A stretch of DNA of 12,215 nucleotides, from contig UQYD01000044.1 of NCBI GenBank assembly GCA_900545305.1, positions 1 through 12,215 of the forward strand. The letters run 5' to 3'. The notes beneath the pieces were generated by a model that was not told the DNA's origin, ran no database searches, and saw only the letters and a program-made list of their open reading frames with translations. How positions within the stretch are numbered: the first letter of the stretch is position 1; each line of letters opens with the position of its first letter. This document shows, in pieces, positions 6,795-12,215 of this stretch. A program made the translations under genes and the position numbers. The stretch comes from an uncultured Eubacterium sp. (GTDB lineage Bacteria > Bacillota > Clostridia > Lachnospirales > CAG-274).

Positions 6795-7454
6795 TTATAG
6801 TATCTTTTGTCCGTTTATTCTAAGTCTAAATCTTATTCCTAAAAATTCTGCTGCCTTCTTGCACATTATCATTCTGCCCATAAATATTTCAAAATAGTCC
6901 ATTACAGAGCAAAATTCAGTATCAATAGTCAAGTTAAGAACTATATCCTTGTTTTCATTTTCAAATTTTAAATTAGACTCTTTTACAGAAAAGTTTACTC
7001 TATCGTGAATATCAAATGTAGCAAAATCTCTGTTTCTAACTCTTGTGTATCTAACATCAGACTTATCTCCCAATATTAATGCTGCTGCAATAGCACTTAC
7101 GGGAGCACCTGTACCCTCATCGTGATTACCTATGGCAGCGATAATATCGGCAATATCCTCTGGGTCAACACCTAATCTGTCCAATATTCTAAAAGACATT
7201 ACTGCCCCACTTTGGGCGTGGTCAACTCTGTTTACAATGTTGCCAATATCGTGCATATATCCGGCAATTTTGGCAAGCTCCCTTTCCCTTGGAGAATACT
7301 CCAACTCTCTCAAAATATAATCTGCTGTTTCTGCTACTCTTGTAACATGGGAAAAGCTGTGTTCAGTAAATCCCAATGACTTTAAATACTGGTCAGCCTT
7401 TACTATATAAGTATTTATATCCTTGTTTCCTCTTACTTCCTCATATGTCATCAT
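6795..7454 (-). CDS. HD-domain phosphohydrolase (219 aa)
   Basis: This is a cytoplasmic metal-dependent phosphohydrolase of the HD superfamily. Metal-binding residues appear in order: HSFSHVTRV (H36), AGYMHDIGN (H68, D69), DHAQSG (H79), IGNHDE (H111) and GDKSDV (D130/D133). The extra histidines outside the core HD pair suggest a two-metal or larger site as in HD proteins acting on nucleotides or cyclic dinucleotides, but the substrate is unknown. Residues about 150-219 are a beta-rich tail. The reading frame opens with a GTG at 7472; ATG 7454 is chosen because AAAGGAAG lies nine bases before it. A hairpin with a T-run lies just upstream of this ribosome binding site. No partner gene is apparent. 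Confidence 0.82.
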   Translation of the reverse strand: MMTYEEVRGNKDINTYIVKADQYLKSLGFTEHSFSHVTRVAETADYILRELEYSPRERELAKIAGYMHDIGNIVNRVDHAQSGAVMSFRILDRLGVDPEDIADIIAAIGNHDEGTGAPVSAIAAALILGDKSDVRYTRVRNRDFATFDIHDRVNFSVKESNLKFENENKDIVLNLTIDTEFCSVMDYFEIFMGRMIMCKKAAEFLGIRFRLRINGQKIL

Positions 7455-7471
7455 ACAAAAACTTCCTTTCA

Positions 7472-7507
7472 CACAAAAATAGTGATAATCTCAGACTACC
7501 ACTATTT
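7472..7507 (-). terminator. Hairpin with T-run between the HipA-like and HD genes
   Basis: On the minus strand AAATAGTGGTA (7507-7497) pairs with TATCACTATTT (7487-7477), 11 bp with one G-U, followed by T residues and GTG. It can terminate the HipA-like transcript. It ends only about ten bases before the ribosome binding site of the HD gene, so that gene either relies on read-through or has a promoter upstream of the hairpin and is attenuated by it. A TATAAT-like box lies near 7535-7545 but has no good -35. Confidence 0.7.
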
Positions 7508-7560
7508 CAGACATTTTACAACACTATTATTGTAATATTATATTAAATTTTTAGTAAATT

Positions 7561-8694
7561 TCAGTCTAGCAATTCTTTTGCCCTTATCTGTACTTGTTTT
7601 TCTATTAATTTAAGCCTTTTAGGAGGTAAATTGTATCTAGGGTGTTTCTTAAACTTAAACTCTAACAACCCCCTTAATTTCTGTCTATGTTCCTGTGTTA
7701 AAACACTTTTAGCTGTAGTTATAAAATCATCATAGACACAAGGCACAAGGGTATTTGCATAGGTTTGGAGTGTTTCTATATTTTCTAAATCTTCTTCACC
7801 TGCATAGTTAAACAGTGAATTTCCGTGGTCAAACAAAGGTGCAAAGTCAATTATTTCATTTGTATTAGAATTAATCAAAAAGCCAAAATTTCCAAAATGC
7901 CTGTCTGTATTGTATATTATTGCATCTAACACAAGCATATCATTAAACTTATTTATATAGTTTTCTCCCAAATTTTCTATATAATTTCTAACAGCTTCAA
8001 TTCCACCCTTTGTCACTATTTTCCCTACTGGAACGTAGGACACATCTTTTGATGTAAATAGTTCACAAGTAGAACATAACAAGCCTTTCCATTTAGATAT
8101 ATTGTATTCAATGGCATCAAAGCCCAGACACTTTGCCACTTCATAGGCATAATATTCTGAATAGGGTTCTTTCCCTGTATTTGCAAAACCACTTGTACCA
8201 CCTTTGTACAACATAATTTTGCCACCAATTCTTCTCCAACACTTTTGCAACATTCCATTGGTTGTAAATTCAGGGCTGGAAATCAATGAGCTTCTGATAT
8301 TACTGCCATAGCCTGTAAAAGCTATAGAAGCCAAAACAGCACTTAATCTATTGTCATACAAATTAGTTTTCTCAAAAGTATCTTTGTTGTTTTCTTCCAC
8401 TACCCAATAACTGTCATTAAGGGATAAACCTTTTGAAACAGCAACAATATTCATTGGTCTATTTATATTTAAGCCACTTTTCGCCAATATACTGTTTACA
8501 AAAGCTCTGTTTTTAGGTATTGTTCTATGTCTTATCCAACTGCTTAGCCCCTCCGGTGTAGGCTTAAAATCCAAAGGTAAAAGGTGCTTTTTTTCATCAT
8601 TTACCCATAAAATTTTATAATCAGGGTCGCTACTGTTTTCATCAGCAGAAAACATAAGCAAATCTGTATCAAAATGCTTTAAAATATAGTTCAT
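7561..8694 (-). CDS. HipA-like protein kinase, no antitoxin partner (377 aa)
   Basis: This is a kinase of the HipA/CtkA-like fold. Visible are the nucleotide-binding segment KIMLYKGGTSG (residues 159-169), PYSEYYAYEVAKCLG (177-191), the catalytic loop YNTDRHFGNFG (D264, N269) and the Mg-binding DFAPLFDHG (D283 to D289). Nothing essential is missing, so it should be active. HipA proteins phosphorylate translation factors and are usually controlled by a neighbouring HTH antitoxin, HipB. None is seen here; this branch from Clostridia often stands alone. The frame opens at 8745 (MVYFGYN), but the promoter at 8736-8764 covers that codon. ATG 8694, preceded by GAGGTGG at eight bases, gives the N-terminus MNYILKHFD that matches relatives. 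Tandem inverted-repeat elements lie directly upstream. The real target and role are unknown. Confidence 0.82.
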   Translation of the reverse strand: MNYILKHFDTDLLMFSADENSSDPDYKILWVNDEKKHLLPLDFKPTPEGLSSWIRHRTIPKNRAFVNSILAKSGLNINRPMNIVAVSKGLSLNDSYWVVEENNKDTFEKTNLYDNRLSAVLASIAFTGYGSNIRSSLISSPEFTTNGMLQKCWRRIGGKIMLYKGGTSGFANTGKEPYSEYYAYEVAKCLGFDAIEYNISKWKGLLCSTCELFTSKDVSYVPVGKIVTKGGIEAVRNYIENLGENYINKFNDMLVLDAIIYNTDRHFGNFGFLINSNTNEIIDFAPLFDHGNSLFNYAGEEDLENIETLQTYANTLVPCVYDDFITTAKSVLTQEHRQKLRGLLEFKFKKHPRYNLPPKRLKLIEKQVQIRAKELLD

Positions 8695-8735
8695 ACACCT
8701 TTCCACCTCACTTTTTTCATATACATTATAGCCAA

Positions 8736-8764
8736 AGTATACCATTTTAACCTGCCATAGTCAA
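8736..8764 (-). promoter_or_regulatory. Promoter of the HipA-like kinase gene
   Basis: Minus-strand TTGACT (8764-8759), a 17-bp spacer and TATACT (8741-8736) with TG one base before the -10 box. It is the best promoter in the window. Its -35 box is ten bases from the end of inverted-repeat unit A. Confidence 0.75.
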
Positions 8765-8774
8765 TTAAGTTAGG

Positions 8775-9040
8775 GTGTAACACCTAATTAAGTGTTACGT
8801 GTCACACTAGGTGTCACGCTAAAACCCCAGTAAATACTATACTTTTGGGAGATTGTAACACCGTAACACAGAATATTGCATATACCCTATATATTTTTTA
8901 CATCATTATCAAATATGATTATATTCTAAAAAAGTTATTTGTATGTAAAAATATAAGGTGTCACGTGTCACACAGTCTTCAAACCTGCTTAATTACTGGG
9001 CTTTTACCGTAACACATTTTTTTGCAAATAGGTGTTACAC
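8775..9040. repeat. Inverted-repeat unit A (266 bp), GTGTYAC type
   Basis: The unit is bounded by perfect 12-bp terminal inverted repeats, GTGTAACACCTA at 8775-8786 and its complement at 9029-9040. The arms remain imperfectly complementary inward: TAAAACCCCAGTAA (8820-8833) matches the complement of 8993-9006 at 13 of 14 positions. Ten copies of the heptamer GTGTYAC (or its complement) occur, starting at 8777, 8792, 8799, 8811, 8855, 8863, 8958, 8965, 9009 and 9032. Pairs at 8792/8799 and 8958/8965 abut head to tail. The centre, about 8880-8950, is very AT-rich. No open frame and no target-site duplication were found. It may be a MITE-like element, a cluster of binding sites, or an origin-like array. 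Confidence 0.85.
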
Positions 9041-9065
9041 TACATCTCTGTAAAATATTTTTATA

Positions 9066-9330
9066 ATGTAACATCTACCTAAATGTTACATGTTACATTA
9101 GATGTTACGTCAAAATGCCGATAAATACTACACTTTCAAGAGATTGTAACATGTAACACAAAATATTATATATAACCAATCTACTTTTTTATATCATTAT
9201 CAAAATTGATGATATATTAAAAAGTTATGTGTATGTAAAAAAATTACATGTTACATGTTATACACCCCTCAAACCCTTTTAATTACTGGGTTTTCACCGT
9301 AACATGTGATTTTGCAAAAAGATGTTACAC
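9066..9330. repeat. Inverted-repeat unit B (265 bp), ATGTTAC type
   Basis: This is a second, diverged copy of unit A in the same orientation, with ends TGTAACATCT (9067-9076) and its complement (9320-9329). The two units start 291 bp apart, end 290 bp apart, and are separated by 25 bp. Long blocks match unit A, for example ATTACTGGG near 9271-9280 and CATTATCAAA in the centre. The ten heptamer positions are all kept, but here they read ATGTTAC or its complement (starts 9068, 9083, 9090, 9102, 9146, 9153, 9248, 9255, 9299, 9322). Only 9153 keeps the unit A form and 9255 ends in T. Both units are followed by CTACA. Confidence 0.85.
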
Positions 9331-9333
9331 TAC

Positions 9334-9361
9334 AAAAGGGAGCTCCACATCAGGAACTCCC
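9334..9361 (-). terminator. Terminator of the aminotransferase gene
   Basis: On the minus strand GGGAGTTCC (9361-9353) pairs with GGAGCTCCC (9346-9338), 9 bp with one G-U, followed by TTTTG. It lies 42 bases past the stop codon and touches the right end of repeat unit B. Confidence 0.8.
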
Positions 9362-9402
9362 TCTATAAGACAATCTATTACTTCGTAAAATGTTAAAAAA
9401 CG

Positions 9403-10599
9403 TTAAAAATTCTCTTTTACAAATTTTTCTATTCTGTTTCCACCTTCTACAACATCTCTCATAGCTGTTGCAAAAGAAATTCTTATGTAATTTTCAACAC
9501 CAAAGGCATCAGAAGGCACAACTGCTACCTGATAATAGTCAAGCAACACCTTTGCTACGTCATAGCTATTATTAAGCATACAACCCTTTACCTCTGTACC
9601 TAACAACTTTGAAATATCAACCAAAATATAGAAAGCACCCTTAGGTAAAAGTGAGCTTAAAAGAGGAATATCTGAAATCTTCTGTGCAATATAATCTCGT
9701 CTATGCTGAAATTCCTTTAACATCTGTTCCGGAGCATTGTCTTCCTCTGTCAATGCAGCCAAAGCAGCAATCTGAGCAATAGAGTTTACATTTGATGTAG
9801 TATTAGACTGAATATTTGCAATAGCCTTTGCTACTTCTAAGTTACTTGCTGTATAACCTACTCTCCAACCTGTCATTGAATAGCTCTTTGAAAGACCGTC
9901 AATGACAATAGTTCTTTCATAAATTTCAGGATTAAGAGATGCAATACTTGTGTGACTAAGTTTTCTACTATAAATAAGTTTCTTATATATTTCATCAGAA
10001 ATAACAAACAAGTCGTGCTTAACAACGAAGTCAGCTATTTCTTCCAATTCTTCTCTGGAATAAACCATACCAGTTGGATTATTTGGACTATTAATAATAA
10101 TAGCCTTTGTCTTGTCAGTTACTGCTTCTTCAAGCTGTTCAACAGTAACCTTAAAAGAATTTTGCTTTGTAGTATTTACAACAACAGGCACGCCATAGCA
10201 CAACTCTATTATATCAATGTAACTATTCCAATATGGTGCTGGCACAATAACCTCGTCCCCTGGGTTCAAAATAGCCATAAAGGCATTAGTAATTGCATGC
10301 TTACTACCGTTGCTTATTACAATCTGTTCCGGAGTATAATCCAAGTCGCAATTTTCCTTTAAATCATCGGCTACAGCCTGTCTAAGTTCAACTATTCCCT
10401 CGTAAGGAGTATATTTAGTAAAATTATCATTAATAGCCTCTATTGCAGCCTCTTTAATATAATCAGGTGTATTAAAATCCGGTTCACCTGCACTAAAATT
10501 AACAATGTCAATTCCTTCATCAATCATTCTATTAGCATTTGAAGATATACTAAGTGTTGATGATGGTCTAGCTTTTTTTGCATTATTTGATATATCCAT
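9403..10599 (-). CDS. Class I pyridoxal-phosphate aminotransferase, AspB-like (398 aa)
   Basis: This is a fold-type I, cytoplasmic PLP enzyme most like the aspartate aminotransferases of the AspB/AatA (I-gamma) type, which move the amino group between aspartate or a similar amino acid and 2-oxoglutarate. Key residues are visible: FSAGEPDFNTP (36-45), YWNSY (123-127, ring stacking), SPNNPTG (171-177), SDEIY (201-205, Asp to the pyridine nitrogen), LSKSYSMTGWRVGY (236-249) with the Schiff-base Lys238, and YIRISFA with Arg373 for the substrate carboxylate. The length is normal. ATG 10599 is preceded by AAGGGAG at eight bases; a GTG at 10626 in frame lies before this site and downstream of the -10, and is less likely. 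It is a single gene with its own promoter and terminator. Substrate range cannot be fixed from sequence alone. Confidence 0.92.
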   Translation of the reverse strand: MDISNNAKKARPSSTLSISSNANRMIDEGIDIVNFSAGEPDFNTPDYIKEAAIEAINDNFTKYTPYEGIVELRQAVADDLKENCDLDYTPEQIVISNGSKHAITNAFMAILNPGDEVIVPAPYWNSYIDIIELCYGVPVVVNTTKQNSFKVTVEQLEEAVTDKTKAIIINSPNNPTGMVYSREELEEIADFVVKHDLFVISDEIYKKLIYSRKLSHTSIASLNPEIYERTIVIDGLSKSYSMTGWRVGYTASNLEVAKAIANIQSNTTSNVNSIAQIAALAALTEEDNAPEQMLKEFQHRRDYIAQKISDIPLLSSLLPKGAFYILVDISKLLGTEVKGCMLNNSYDVAKVLLDYYQVAVVPSDAFGVENYIRISFATAMRDVVEGGNRIEKFVKENF

Positions 10600-10630
10600 A
10601 AAAACACTCCCTTTCGTTCTTAACACTAAT

Positions 10631-10659
10631 ATTCTACACTATTTTACAAATTTTTTCAA
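10631..10659 (-). promoter_or_regulatory. Promoter of the aminotransferase gene
   Basis: Minus-strand TTGAAA (10659-10654), a 17-bp spacer and TAGAAT (10636-10631). It lies after the terminator at 10691-10726, so the aminotransferase has its own start and the RNA-like locus upstream is not simply its leader. Confidence 0.7.
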
Positions 10660-10690
10660 GGAATTAAACAGTAATTTTTTTAAAATAAGC

Positions 10691-10726
10691 AAAAAAAGTA
10701 TTCTCACTAGACGGAGAATACTTTTT
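10691..10726 (-). terminator. Strong terminator closing the candidate RNA gene
   Basis: AAAAAGTATTCTC (10693-10705) and GAGAATACTTTTT (10714-10726) form a perfect 13-bp stem with an 8-base loop. On the minus strand it is followed by a T-run and GCTTATTTT. No protein gene ends nearby on this strand, which is why an RNA gene is proposed. Confidence 0.9.
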
Positions 10727-10906
10727 CAAGCCCATATCGTACATTTTTGTAGTAATGTTTCTTTACTTAAAGCAAACATATATTACATCGCAGGTAGAGG
10801 CGATGCAGTATACTTCCCTTTTCAATGTTTCCACACAGAAACCCCTCGCCCGACAGCATAAAAGCTATCATTTGCAGGTACATATAGCACCATACCTCAC
10901 CTTCTA
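10691..10906 (-). ncRNA. Candidate structured noncoding RNA of about 215 nt
   Basis: A transcription unit without an open frame lies between an extended -10 box (10913-10921) and a strong terminator. Reading the minus strand it can form: AGGTA with TACCT (10897-10876); GATAGC with GCTGTC; GTTTC with GAAAC; GCATCGC with GCGATGT (10806-10785); and ATGTTT-G-CTTT with AAAG-AAACAT (10779-10755). The loop CTCTACCT of the fourth hairpin can pair with AGGTGAG at the 5' end. The 5' part GAGGTATGGTGC, then TGTACCTGCAA, closely recalls the Alu domain of Firmicute SRP RNA as I remember it (GAGGTAGCGGTGC, then TGTACCTGCAA). However, the conserved SRP S-domain loop with GGAAG and AGCAG is not seen, so the identity stays open. 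An untranslated leader is less likely because the next gene has its own promoter. Confidence 0.55.
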
Positions 10907-10912
10907 ATATGT

Positions 10913-10962
10913 ATTATACCACGACATAATTCGACATTGTATATGGTGTCCTCATTATACCA
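10913..10962 (-). promoter_or_regulatory. Two tandem extended -10 boxes before the candidate RNA
   Basis: TGGTATAAT occurs twice on the minus strand, at 10962-10954 and 10921-10913, 41 bp apart. Neither has a good -35 box, as is usual for extended -10 promoters. GAGGACA also occurs twice (10974-10968 and 10953-10947), 21 bp apart, flanking the upstream copy. ATGTCG occurs twice about 11 bp apart before the downstream copy. The downstream box would start the RNA near 10906. Confidence 0.6.
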
Positions 10963-10984
10963 AATATTGTCCTCAAAAAATCAA

Positions 10985-11422
10985 TTATAAGTTGCCGTCA
11001 TATTTTTCAAAAGTATCAGGGAAAATCTGTTCCTCTATAATCTTAGCAGCATCAGCAATACAGCCAGGGCAACTACGGAGAACCTTTCCACCTCTTATAC
11101 CCTTTAATTCAGCACAGATATAAGAACCATTCTTCTCCTTAAACTTCTGAGCCATTTCTCTACTTAATGTATAGGTATCTTTCTTAGTCTTTGGTGCTGA
11201 TAAATTGCCGTCACTATTTTTAAGTCCGGCAATAAAAGTCATACCACTTACTGCACCACAAACCTCTGTCATACCCATACCAAAGCCAAAACCTTCACTC
11301 ATTTTGAAAGCTGTTTCCTCGTCTATACCTAATAAATCACAGTATGTACAGACAACAGCCTGAGCACAGTTATATCCTTTATCGTGTCTTGCAATAGTTT
11401 CTTCTACTCTACTTTTCATCAT
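10985..11422 (-). CDS. C_GCAxxG_C_C family protein (145 aa)
   Basis: This is a small cytoplasmic protein of the C_GCAxxG_C_C family (PF09719), common in anaerobes and often found near redox or metal genes; its function is not established. The conserved cysteines and glycines are visible: GYNCAQAV (C19), EGFGFGMGMTEVCGAVSG (residues 43-60, C55), SYICAEL (C103) and SCPGCIADAA (C118, C121), and C25 and C28 are additional. The pattern suggests a redox-active or metal/Fe-S-binding role. The start at 11422 has AGGAGG eight bases before it; a second ATG follows directly. The length is normal. It is a single gene with its own promoter, and no terminator hairpin with a T-run was found right after the stop; the tandem -10 boxes of the next unit follow. 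Confidence 0.87.
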   Translation of the reverse strand: MMKSRVEETIARHDKGYNCAQAVVCTYCDLLGIDEETAFKMSEGFGFGMGMTEVCGAVSGMTFIAGLKNSDGNLSAPKTKKDTYTLSREMAQKFKEKNGSYICAELKGIRGGKVLRSCPGCIADAAKIIEEQIFPDTFEKYDGNL

Positions 11423-11449
11423 AATGCAAACCTCCTATCTCATAAATTC

Positions 11450-11478
11450 ATTATATTACAACAGAGATATAAAAGCAA
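11450..11478 (-). promoter_or_regulatory. Promoter of the C_GCAxxG_C_C gene
   Basis: Minus-strand TTGCTT (11478-11473), a 17-bp spacer and a perfect TATAAT (11455-11450). A perfect TTGACA lies slightly upstream, next to the preceding terminator, with only a weak -10 (TATATC at 16 bp), and may be a second start. Confidence 0.65.
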
Positions 11479-11491
11479 TATTTACAATGTC

Positions 11492-11523
11492 AAAAAAGGA
11501 TATGTGCCTAAACACATACCCTT
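11492..11523 (-). terminator. Terminator of the RCC1-like/stalk gene
   Basis: On the minus strand AAGGGTATGTG (11523-11513) pairs with CACATATCCTT (11506-11496), 11 bp with one G-U and a 6-base loop, followed by T residues. Confidence 0.88.
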
Positions 11524-11550
11524 TAAATAAACCTTGAAGTAATAATTTAA

Positions 11551-12215
11551 TTAATATTTTACAGAAACTGTCTTTGTTTCGCTATCCCAACCTACTGTGC
11601 AATCATATGCTTCAGCAATAGCTCTTACTGGCACAAGAGTTCTGCCATCAACAAGCTGTGCCGGTACATCAAGTGTCTTTGTTTCACCATTTTTATGAAG
11701 TTCAGTAGAATTAATCTGAAGTGAAACATTTGTTGAACCCTTTGATGAAGATACTGTCTGAGTTGTGCCGTCCCATTGAACATCTGCACCTAATGCTTCA
11801 AATATTGCTCTCAAAGGAACCATTGTTCTGCCGTTTATAATCTGTGCCGGTACATCAATAGTTGTATCCTTGCCATTGTTAGTCAAAATATTGCTACCAA
11901 TCTGCAATGTTATAAGATTACCTGTCTGTACAGAAGAATTGTTACTTGAAGTAGTAGCATTTACTGTGTACTTGTGTTCATCTGCTATTTTATATGGCTG
12001 TTCTTTCCAACCTTCATAAAGTCGTCCATTAACATACCCATTTATGCTGTAACCTGCTGTATAAGTCTTGCCGTCAAGGGTTGTATATACAGTTCTCTGA
12101 TTTATTGCAACATCTTTTACATTGTCTGCAATTTTTGTAACTTTTTTAATATATGCTTCATCAAATCCTAATTCACCATTTAAATTTCTTCCTACCATAT
12201 ACAACTGATTGTCTG
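11551..12215 (-). CDS. RCC1-like repeat plus stalk-domain surface protein, C-terminal part (220 aa visible)
   Basis: The frame is open to the window edge, so the N-terminus is missing; the first visible residues are DNQLYMVGRNLNGELG. This and LDGKTYTAGYSINGYVNG (residues about 47-63) look like degenerate RCC1/beta-propeller blades, which usually read LY-x-W/V-G-x-N-x-x-G-QLG. After a Ser/Asn/Thr-rich linker (about 84-98), two stalk units (PF07833) follow: INGRTMVPLRAIFEALG (126-142) and VDGRTLVPVRAIAEAYD (188-204), each followed by VQW or VGW and a TVS strand, ending in TVSVKY. Proteins with this layout are normally exported and surface-associated. The signal peptide would lie outside the window. 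The stalk units are related to those of the protein at 3479-4426, but the two genes are otherwise different. Confidence 0.85.
   Translation of the reverse strand, partial: DNQLYMVGRNLNGELGFDEAYIKKVTKIADNVKDVAINQRTVYTTLDGKTYTAGYSINGYVNGRLYEGWKEQPYKIADEHKYTVNATTSSNNSSVQTGNLITLQIGSNILTNNGKDTTIDVPAQIINGRTMVPLRAIFEALGADVQWDGTTQTVSSSKGSTNVSLQINSTELHKNGETKTLDVPAQLVDGRTLVPVRAIAEAYDCTVGWDSETKTVSVKY

Noticed and set aside
8775..9040. Insertion sequence with transposase
   Set aside because: Terminal repeats exist, but the unit is only 266 bp, has no coding frame and no clear target-site duplication. At most it is a non-autonomous element.
8775..9330. CRISPR array
   Set aside because: The short motifs are 7 bp, occur in both orientations and at irregular distances. 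There are no equal-length spacers and no cas genes.
8746..9402. Hidden HipB-type antitoxin gene upstream of the HipA-like kinase
   Set aside because: All six frames in the repeat region are broken by stops at short intervals, and no helix-turn-helix-like peptide with a ribosome binding site is visible.
10505..10861. 118-codon plus-strand open frame across the start of the aminotransferase and the RNA-like locus
   Set aside because: It has no ribosome binding site or recognisable domains, and it runs antisense through conserved aminotransferase codons and a terminator hairpin.
10840..10880. tmRNA-like tag (GCAAATGATAGC reads A-N-D-S on the minus strand)
   Set aside because: The frame continues without the usual LAA ending and stop. 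There is no tRNA-like acceptor part or CCA end, and the RNA is too short for tmRNA.
10631..10906. Riboswitch or attenuator controlling the aminotransferase
   Set aside because: A good promoter (10631-10659) lies after the terminator, and none of the riboswitch core sequences I know is present. An attenuator role is not excluded but is less likely than a separate RNA.

Overview
The window looks like chromosomal DNA from a low-GC, anaerobic Firmicute, most likely a gut-type member of the Clostridia. The evidence is an A+T content of roughly two thirds, strong AGGAGG-type ribosome binding sites, 17-bp-spaced sigma-A promoters, many short hairpin terminators, two secreted 'stalk' (copper amine oxidase N-terminal-like) proteins, a C_GCAxxG_C_C family protein and a HipA-like kinase of a type common in Clostridia. 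There are no tRNA or rRNA genes, no transposase, no recombinase and no CRISPR array.

Layout. (1) 1-299: the 5' end of pgk on the minus strand, which stops matching the family near codon 82 and runs into unrelated sequence and a stop. (2) 729-2384: a Na+/phosphate symporter with a C-terminal PhoU-like domain (minus), divergent from a HisJ-type PHP phosphatase (2596-3396, plus). (3) 3479-4426: a secreted stalk-domain protein (minus), divergent from a tight plus-strand operon at 4595-6583 (metallo-beta-lactamase-fold hydrolase, glyoxalase/VOC protein, CorA-like cation transporter). (4) 6612-6794: a noncoding stretch with four hairpins. (5) Minus strand: an HD-domain phosphohydrolase (6795-7454) and a HipA-like kinase (7561-8694). 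(6) 8775-9330: two tandem copies of a ~265-bp imperfect inverted-repeat element, each carrying ten copies of a 7-bp motif. (7) Minus strand: a class I aminotransferase (9403-10599), a candidate structured RNA gene with its own promoter and terminator (10691-10906), a C_GCAxxG_C_C protein (10985-11422) and the 3' part of an RCC1-like plus stalk-domain protein that runs off the right edge.

Most genes are separate transcription units with their own promoter and terminator, and the only clear operon is 4595-6583. Housekeeping and metabolic genes dominate. The two parts that known genes do not explain are the tandem element beside the HipA-like kinase and the RNA-like locus between the aminotransferase and the C_GCAxxG_C_C gene. 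In the tandem element, the motifs of one copy have shifted almost as a set from GTGTYAC to ATGTTAC. The RNA carries a 5' segment that resembles the Alu domain of Firmicute signal recognition particle RNA, but lacks the usual SRP S-domain loop. All assignments come from reading the sequence; no search or folding program was run.
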